This document shows, piece after piece, positions 6,316 to 9,348 of a stretch of 9,348 nt of DNA. The position numbers and the translations under genes were made by a program. Location: assembly GCA_030917625.1 (NCBI GenBank), contig JAUPUJ010000022.1:1-9348 (forward strand). Direction: 5' to 3'. The stretch's first letter is position 1, and the number at the start of each line of letters is the position of its first letter. The DNA comes from Patescibacteria group bacterium. Its GTDB lineage: Bacteria; Patescibacteriota; Minisyncoccia; Phycocordibacterales; XYD1-FULL-46-19. The notes beneath the pieces were generated by a model. That model saw nothing but the letters and a program-made list of their open reading frames with translations. It had not been told where the DNA came from and did no database searches.

Positions 6316-6321
6316 CTCCTT
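6316..6321 (-). promoter_or_regulatory. Strong Shine-Dalgarno of the 55-residue gene
   Basis: AAGGAG on the minus strand, in the context AAGGAGAAACGAGC before ATG. It has the same core, the same AAA that follows and the same 8-nt spacing as the SD at 4762. It is the main evidence that this short frame is translated. Confidence 0.82.
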
Positions 6322-6334
6322 TTAAGATCCCATA

Positions 6335-6359
6335 CCAGAAAATTGGTCAACTTCTCTGG
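6335..6359 (-). promoter_or_regulatory. Leader hairpin upstream of the 55-residue gene
   Basis: On the minus strand CCAGAGAA and TTTTCTGG pair over 8 positions including one G-U, around the 9-nt loop GTTGACCAA. On the + strand the same position would be an A-C mismatch, so the fold favours minus-strand RNA. It ends 13 nt before the SD. No known regulatory RNA class is recognised. Confidence 0.4.
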
Positions 6360-6394
6360 ATATATTACTACAACATTTAATAAAGAGTGTAAAG

Positions 6395-6400
6395 ATTATA
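6395..6400 (-). promoter_or_regulatory. Possible -10 box for the 55-residue gene
   Basis: A perfect minus-strand TATAAT about 90 nt from the ATG, but with no recognisable -35 at 16-18 nt. The alternative is TTTACA (6388-6393) with TAGTAA (6365-6370) at 17-nt spacing. Some minus-strand promoter must lie in 6360-6420; which one is unclear. Confidence 0.35.
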
Positions 6401-6402
6401 AA

Positions 6403-6430
6403 TTGACTTTAATTAAAAATAATGTTTAAT
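6403..6430 (+). promoter_or_regulatory. Promoter of the histidine phosphatase gene
   Basis: TTGACT (6403-6408), a 16-nt spacer and TTTAAT (6425-6430). The start is expected near 6437, giving a leader of about 38 nt. It lies back to back with the minus-strand promoter region. Confidence 0.6.
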
Positions 6431-6462
6431 ACAAAAAGATTAGAAACAACCGCAAGATAAAT

Positions 6463-6467
6463 AGGAG
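6463..6467 (+). promoter_or_regulatory. Shine-Dalgarno of the histidine phosphatase
   Basis: AGGAG, 7 nt before the ATG at 6475. It decides against the out-of-frame ATG at 6470. This is the only clear SD among the + strand genes of the window. Confidence 0.75.
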
Positions 6468-6474
6468 AGATGCA

Positions 6475-7281
6475 ATGTTGCCGACAGATTTGGTACTAGT
6501 GAGACATGGTCAGTCACATGCTAATTTGGCTATAGGTAAATCACGACAGGGAGATCACAGTGCTTTTTCGCCTGAATTTAGGCAGAAGCATACCTCAGGT
6601 ATTAAGTTGACTGAATTAGGCCGAGAACAAGCTACTAAGGCTGGAGAGCTCTTGATCTCACAATTTTATCGTCGCGGGGGTAATTTATTTGACCGTCATT
6701 ATGTATCAGAATACAAGAGAGCTAAAGAGACAGCGGCGCTGCTGAGTCTTCCAGATGCTCGTTGGTACTGTGAACCATATTTGGCGGAGAGAGATTGGGG
6801 GGAATTAGATAATCTGCCCGAAAATGAGCGTCAGGAAAATTTTGGGCGGAGCTTAAAAATGAGAAAAGTTGAACCTTTCTTCTGGCGTCCACCCAATGGG
6901 GAATCTTTTTCTGATCTATGTTTGAGGGTTGACCGGATGCTCGATACTCTACATCGCGAGTGCAGTGAAGACCGAGTAGTTATGGTTTGTCACGGGGAGG
7001 TGATGCGAGCGTTTCAGATAAGATTAGAACGCTTATCTCAACAACGCTTTCGAGAGTTGGCGTTTTCTCGTGATAGTAGTGAAATAATACAAAACTGTCA
7101 GATTAATCACTACACTCGACGTTGTCCTCGCACGGGGCAACTTTATCCCTATATTGGTTGGGTCAAATGGTATCGACAGTCAGTGGAAAATTCTGTGTCC
7201 ATGTCCGAGTGGATTTCAATCACCAGAGAGGCTTATTCCAATGAAGACTTGCTAGAAATGGTTGGCGAGTCAGAAGATTAA
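6475..7281 (+). CDS. Histidine phosphatase (phosphoglycerate mutase-like) family protein
   Basis: A 268-residue cytoplasmic enzyme of the histidine phosphatase superfamily, which transfers phosphate through a phospho-histidine. Visible motifs are LVRHGQSHAN with Arg10 and nucleophile His11; the GRE.AT.AGELL helix near 49-60; Arg82 in SEYKRAKETA; the acid/base Glu105 in AERDWGE; NGES at 141-144; and the second catalytic His163 in VMVCHGE. All core residues are present, so it should be active. The substrate cannot be told: sugar phosphates, nucleotides or phosphoproteins are all known in the family. The C-terminal part beyond about 180 is longer than in minimal members and contains YPYIGWVKWYRQ. 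The gene has its own promoter, SD and terminator, so it is a single-gene unit. It is not assigned as the glycolytic gpmA. Confidence 0.9.
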   Translation: MLPTDLVLVRHGQSHANLAIGKSRQGDHSAFSPEFRQKHTSGIKLTELGREQATKAGELLISQFYRRGGNLFDRHYVSEYKRAKETAALLSLPDARWYCEPYLAERDWGELDNLPENERQENFGRSLKMRKVEPFFWRPPNGESFSDLCLRVDRMLDTLHRECSEDRVVMVCHGEVMRAFQIRLERLSQQRFRELAFSRDSSEIIQNCQINHYTRRCPRTGQLYPYIGWVKWYRQSVENSVSMSEWISITREAYSNEDLLEMVGESED

Positions 7282-7303
7282 TAAAAACGGTCATAAAAAA
7301 CAA

Positions 7304-7326
7304 AAAAACGCCTGACCAGCGTTTTT
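7304..7326 (+). terminator. Intrinsic terminator of the histidine phosphatase gene
   Basis: AAAAACGC and GCGTTTTT form an 8-bp stem around the 7-nt loop CTGACCA, starting 22 nt after the stop. The U-run continues with TTTTTT after one A. The T-rich tail runs into the promoter of the next gene. Confidence 0.8.
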
Positions 7327-7334
7327 ATTTTTTA

Positions 7335-7343
7335 TGTTAAAAT
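7335..7343 (+). promoter_or_regulatory. Extended -10 promoter of tag
   Basis: TGT followed by TAAAAT (7338-7343) makes an extended -10; no -35 is visible at 17 nt, where the terminator hairpin lies. A start near 7350 leaves a leader of about 16 nt with no SD before ATG 7366. Confidence 0.5.
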
Positions 7344-7365
7344 TTAGTCATAAACATATATTAAA

Positions 7366-7890
7366 ATGTCATACTGCGAATCAATAAAACAAATGGAGGG
7401 GGAGCGGAAGCTATTGCATCAGAATTATCATGATAATTTTTATGGCTTCCCAATTCATGACGACAATGAACTTTTTGGCCGTTTAATTATGGAGATCAAT
7501 CAGGCGGGTTTAAATTGGGAAACTATTTTAAAAAAAGAACAAAATTTCCGGCAAGCTTACAATAATTTTAATATTAAAAAAGTCGCGAACTACGGTGAGG
7601 CAGATCGGGCACGACTAATGGCTGATGCGGGAATAATTAGAAACCGACTCAAAATTAATGCCGCGATAGAAAATGCTAAGACAATTTTAAATTTACAACA
7701 GGAATATGGTTCGTTTGAGAAGTGGTTAGCAAGCCACCAGCCGCAACCACTAGTGTCTTGGGTGAAATTATTTAAACAGACTTTTAAATTTACTGGTGGG
7801 GAAATAGTGAATGAATTTTTAATGAGTATTGGGTATTTAGATGGGGCGCATGATGAGGGGTGTGGGGCGGGGAAGAGGATTTTAAAATAA
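7366..7890 (+). CDS. tag: DNA-3-methyladenine glycosylase I (Tag family)
   Basis: A 174-residue base-excision repair enzyme that removes 3-methyladenine from alkylated DNA. Family features visible: Cys4 just after the start and His22 in the YHDN-x-(2)-G motif; QAGLNWETILKKEQNFR at 46-62, with the substrate-binding Glu43 just before it; the helix-hairpin-helix-like DAGIIRNRLKI at 87-97; HQPQ at 124-127; and His162 plus Cys166 near the C-terminus. Cys4, His22, His162 and Cys166 match the Tag zinc ligands Cys4, His17, His175 and Cys179 of the E. coli enzyme. It is slightly shorter than E. coli Tag (187 residues). The start is fixed by Cys4. It lacks an SD and has a short leader. It is followed by two further nucleic-acid quality genes, but the next gene seems to have its own promoter. 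Confidence 0.93.
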   Translation: MSYCESIKQMEGERKLLHQNYHDNFYGFPIHDDNELFGRLIMEINQAGLNWETILKKEQNFRQAYNNFNIKKVANYGEADRARLMADAGIIRNRLKINAAIENAKTILNLQQEYGSFEKWLASHQPQPLVSWVKLFKQTFKFTGGEIVNEFLMSIGYLDGAHDEGCGAGKRILK

Positions 7891-7899
7891 AAAGCCCCA
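7863..7899 (+). terminator. Weak candidate terminator at the end of tag
   Basis: TGGGGC (7863-7868, inside the coding end) can pair with GCCCCA (7894-7899) across a 25-nt loop, followed by a T-rich stretch. The long loop makes this doubtful, and read-through into the next gene is plausible. Confidence 0.25.
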
Positions 7900-7906
7900 T
7901 AATTAA

Positions 7907-7936
7907 TTGTGATTTTTTATTACAAAGTAGTAGAAT
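7907..7936 (+). promoter_or_regulatory. Promoter for a leaderless MazG-like/HNH operon
   Basis: TTGTGA (7907-7912), an 18-nt spacer and TAGAAT (7931-7936, five of six consensus bases). Only 7 nt separate the -10 from ATG 7944, so the transcript would begin at or next to the start codon. Confidence 0.5.
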
Positions 7937-7943
7937 ACGTTAT

Positions 7944-8291
7944 ATGCCCGAAATTAAAGATCTAACTAAGCTGGTTACCGATTTTAGAGACGCAAGAGAT
8001 TGGAAGCAGTTTCACAGCCCTAAAGATATGGCTATTTCTCTATCTCTAGAAGCCTCAGAGGTTTTAGAACATTTTCAATGGAAATCAAAGGAGGAAATTG
8101 AGAAATATATAAAAACAAATAAGGGAGAGATTGCTGAAGAACTATCAGACGTTTTGTACTGGGTTCTATTAATGAGTAGCGATTTAAATATAGACCTTCC
8201 AACTGCATTTAGAAATAAGTTAAAAAAGAATAATAAAAAGTATCCTGTAAAAAAGGCAAAAGGTAAACATAATAAATATACTGAATTATGA
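7944..8291 (+). CDS. MazG-like nucleotide pyrophosphohydrolase
   Basis: A 115-residue all-alpha NTP pyrophosphatase of the MazG-like group that includes dCTP pyrophosphatases. Such enzymes split (d)NTPs to NMP and pyrophosphate and clean the pool of non-canonical nucleotides. Visible are RDWKQFHSPKDMAISLSLE, the metal motif ExxE (Glu36, Glu39) in EASEVLE, the second motif ExxD (Glu66, Asp69) in EELSDVLYW, and the family-typical ending KYPVKKAKG with KYTEL. I chose ATG 7944 because the family begins about here. An in-frame GTG at 7860 would run back through the end of tag and add an unrelated leader. No SD is present and the mRNA is probably leaderless. Its TGA stop overlaps the next ATG (ATGA), so the downstream nuclease is likely translationally coupled. 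The exact substrate is unknown. Confidence 0.9.
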   Translation: MPEIKDLTKLVTDFRDARDWKQFHSPKDMAISLSLEASEVLEHFQWKSKEEIEKYIKTNKGEIAEELSDVLYWVLLMSSDLNIDLPTAFRNKLKKNNKKYPVKKAKGKHNKYTEL

Positions 8292-9259
8292 GAAACATTT
8301 TCCTAGCACCAAGAAGTAGTGAGACTTCATACGAAAACTTTGAATCAACAATAATGGGGGGTAGGCCATATTCCTTTCTTGAACCTTATCTAAATGATTC
8401 AGAAAAAAATATTCTATCCCAGCATAAACAAATAAGTGTTTGGGGTAATAAAGAATCATTAAAGGGTAGGTGGGAGAAAATACAACCTGGTGATTACATA
8501 CTTTTTTACGCAAAAGGAGTTTTTTATTACAGTGCCCGAGTAATGCTAATAAAATACAGTCGTGAATTAGGAGAGAAGTTGTGGCCTCTTGATGAAGATG
8601 GAGAACCATGGCCATGCTTATTTTTTGTTGATAACTTGCGAGAAGTAAATATTCCAATAAAAACAGTACAGGAGTTGGCCGAATATGAACCGACTTGGGA
8701 TCGTGTTCAGGGTTTTATGAAGCTTCGAGATGAGGGTCTTAAAGCCATTACAGAAAAATTTGGGAGCATTGAGACATTTCTTAATCAATCTCCTGAGGTA
8801 TATCAATACATAGATAATATTCTAGAGAAGGTAAAAGAAGAAACAGTCGAGGGCGAAAAAGATGAAGTAATAGATAAAGAATCAATTTTAAAGGAAGCTG
8901 AGGCATATAAAGATAGTGGAGTCTCTCATGTGCTAGACTCATCTCCCAGAAAATTACGAGTGGAAAACGCTCAACAAAAAAAGAGAATTGCTAAATTAGA
9001 AAACTATGCTTGCCAAATTTGTAATTGGTCTCTCGAGTGGATTAATTCGAAAGGAAAGAAAGCGTTTAGAATAGATGTTGATCATATAGTAGACAAAGCA
9101 AAAGGTGGAGGAGAAGAAATCTCAAATCTGTGGGCACTTTGTCCAAATTGTCACGTTAAAAAAACACTAGGAGTTATAGTCATCAACCCTAAGACTCACA
9201 GCATAGTTAATGAAGGTAAAGAAATTAAGATGCACCACGACAACCACCTTAATTGGTAA
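8288..9259 (+). CDS. EVE/PUA-like domain fused to HNH endonuclease, putative modification-dependent nuclease
   Basis: A 323-residue protein. Residues about 1-165 look like an EVE/PUA-superfamily fold: an aromatic-rich beta barrel with NIFLAPRS, SVWGN at 50-54, a W-x-x-I-x-x-GDYILFYAKG block at 62-77, YYSARV at 80-85 and WPCLFFV at 108-114. Residues about 170-235 are a charged, helical linker. Residues 240-292 form a zinc-bound HNH nuclease: CQIC (242-245), the DH pair Asp265-His266, Asn280, and CPNCH (285-289) with His289. EVE-HNH and SRA-HNH enzymes are known to cut DNA with modified cytosines, so type IV-like restriction is the best guess. It overlaps the MazG-like gene by ATGA. The HNH assignment is firm. 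The reader-domain class is less certain; other PUA-like folds such as ASCH are possible. Confidence 0.85.
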   Translation: MRNIFLAPRSSETSYENFESTIMGGRPYSFLEPYLNDSEKNILSQHKQISVWGNKESLKGRWEKIQPGDYILFYAKGVFYYSARVMLIKYSRELGEKLWPLDEDGEPWPCLFFVDNLREVNIPIKTVQELAEYEPTWDRVQGFMKLRDEGLKAITEKFGSIETFLNQSPEVYQYIDNILEKVKEETVEGEKDEVIDKESILKEAEAYKDSGVSHVLDSSPRKLRVENAQQKKRIAKLENYACQICNWSLEWINSKGKKAFRIDVDHIVDKAKGGGEEISNLWALCPNCHVKKTLGVIVINPKTHSIVNEGKEIKMHHDNHLNW

Positions 9260-9348
9260 AATTAGAATTTGGAGTGGTGGGACCGACAATTTGTCCTTGG
9301 TTTACAAGATAAATCAGCAAACTGGTGCTGATAAATCTAAAGTGGTGA
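9260..9348. other. Window end, no supported gene
   Basis: Nothing firm is visible. On + one frame is open from ATG 9210, inside the HNH gene, to the window edge and reads IWSGGTDNLSLVYKINQQ in its later part. It has no SD and too little length to call. GACAATTTGTC (9282-9292) is a short palindrome. No terminator hairpin for the HNH gene can be recognised. Confidence 0.3.

Noticed and set aside
7289..7317. GGTCA (7289-7293) pairing with the terminator loop TGACC (7313-7317), as in a pseudoknot or antiterminator
   Set aside because: Five base pairs after a stop codon in AT-rich sequence are easily due to chance, and no leader peptide or regulatory context exists.
7860..7943. GTG-initiated longer form of the MazG-like protein
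   Set aside because: It overlaps the end of tag and translates the promoter region into residues foreign to the family.
8281..8291. Alternative genetic code with TGA as glycine
   Set aside because: The MazG-like protein ends with its family-typical KYTEL just at TGA, so TGA is a stop here.
8286..8806. Minus-strand frames of 123 and 62 codons in the HNH gene
   Set aside because: Shadows of a gene with clear EVE/PUA-like and HNH motifs.
9268..9348. Possible minus-strand tRNA 3' end (GTCGGTCCCACCA)
   Set aside because: The acceptor-like end is present, but no T-loop, anticodon arm or matching 5' acceptor strand can be found.
1..9348. CRISPR array, insertion sequence, integrase or attachment site
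   Set aside because: No spaced direct repeats, terminal inverted repeats or transposase/integrase motifs were seen; the only repeats are within coding sequences or hairpins.

Overview
The window looks like a piece of a Candidatus Patescibacteria (CPR) genome, most likely a parcubacterial lineage. The DNA is AT-rich and the genes are tightly packed. Several genes start without a Shine-Dalgarno (SD) sequence. The protein set is one I associate with this group: giant repeat surface proteins with 'IWxYSxRTLT' units, short membrane-anchored cohesin-like proteins, a dockerin with 'VDFSILLS' helices, and a small anchored unknown protein. TGA serves as a stop (end of the MazG-like gene), so the standard bacterial code fits and the UGA=Gly code of Gracilibacteria/Absconditabacteria does not. 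The taxonomic call is inference from memory of families, not a search.

Bases 1-4470 (+ strand) are a cell-surface block. It opens with the 3' part of a large exported protein carrying 91-residue-spaced repeats, Ig-like domains, a poly-glycine spacer and a C-terminal dockerin. Five bases later comes a signal-peptide/cohesin-like/Ig/TM protein, and overlapping that by 8 bases a larger paralogue with a cytoplasmic charged tail. A dockerin protein followed directly by two membrane-anchored cohesin-like proteins reads as a one-operon, cellulosome-like display system. A short anchored protein of unknown function follows.

Bases 4480-6440 hold a secreted two-FN3-domain protein (+) flanked by two small minus-strand genes of 64 and 55 codons; the second was too short for routine ORF calling. 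Both minus-strand genes have a foldable leader, AAGGAG exactly 8 nt before ATG, and a strong hairpin downstream. The first also has a near-ideal promoter. Most neighbouring genes have no SD.

Bases 6400-9259 (+) carry a histidine phosphatase with its own promoter, SD and terminator, then three genes of DNA or nucleotide quality control. These are a Tag-type 3-methyladenine glycosylase, a probably leaderless MazG-like NTP pyrophosphohydrolase, and, joined to it by an ATGA overlap, an EVE/PUA-like plus HNH nuclease that resembles modification-dependent (type IV) restriction enzymes. The MazG-like/EVE-HNH pair is the second candidate system. The last 89 bases contain no gene I can support.
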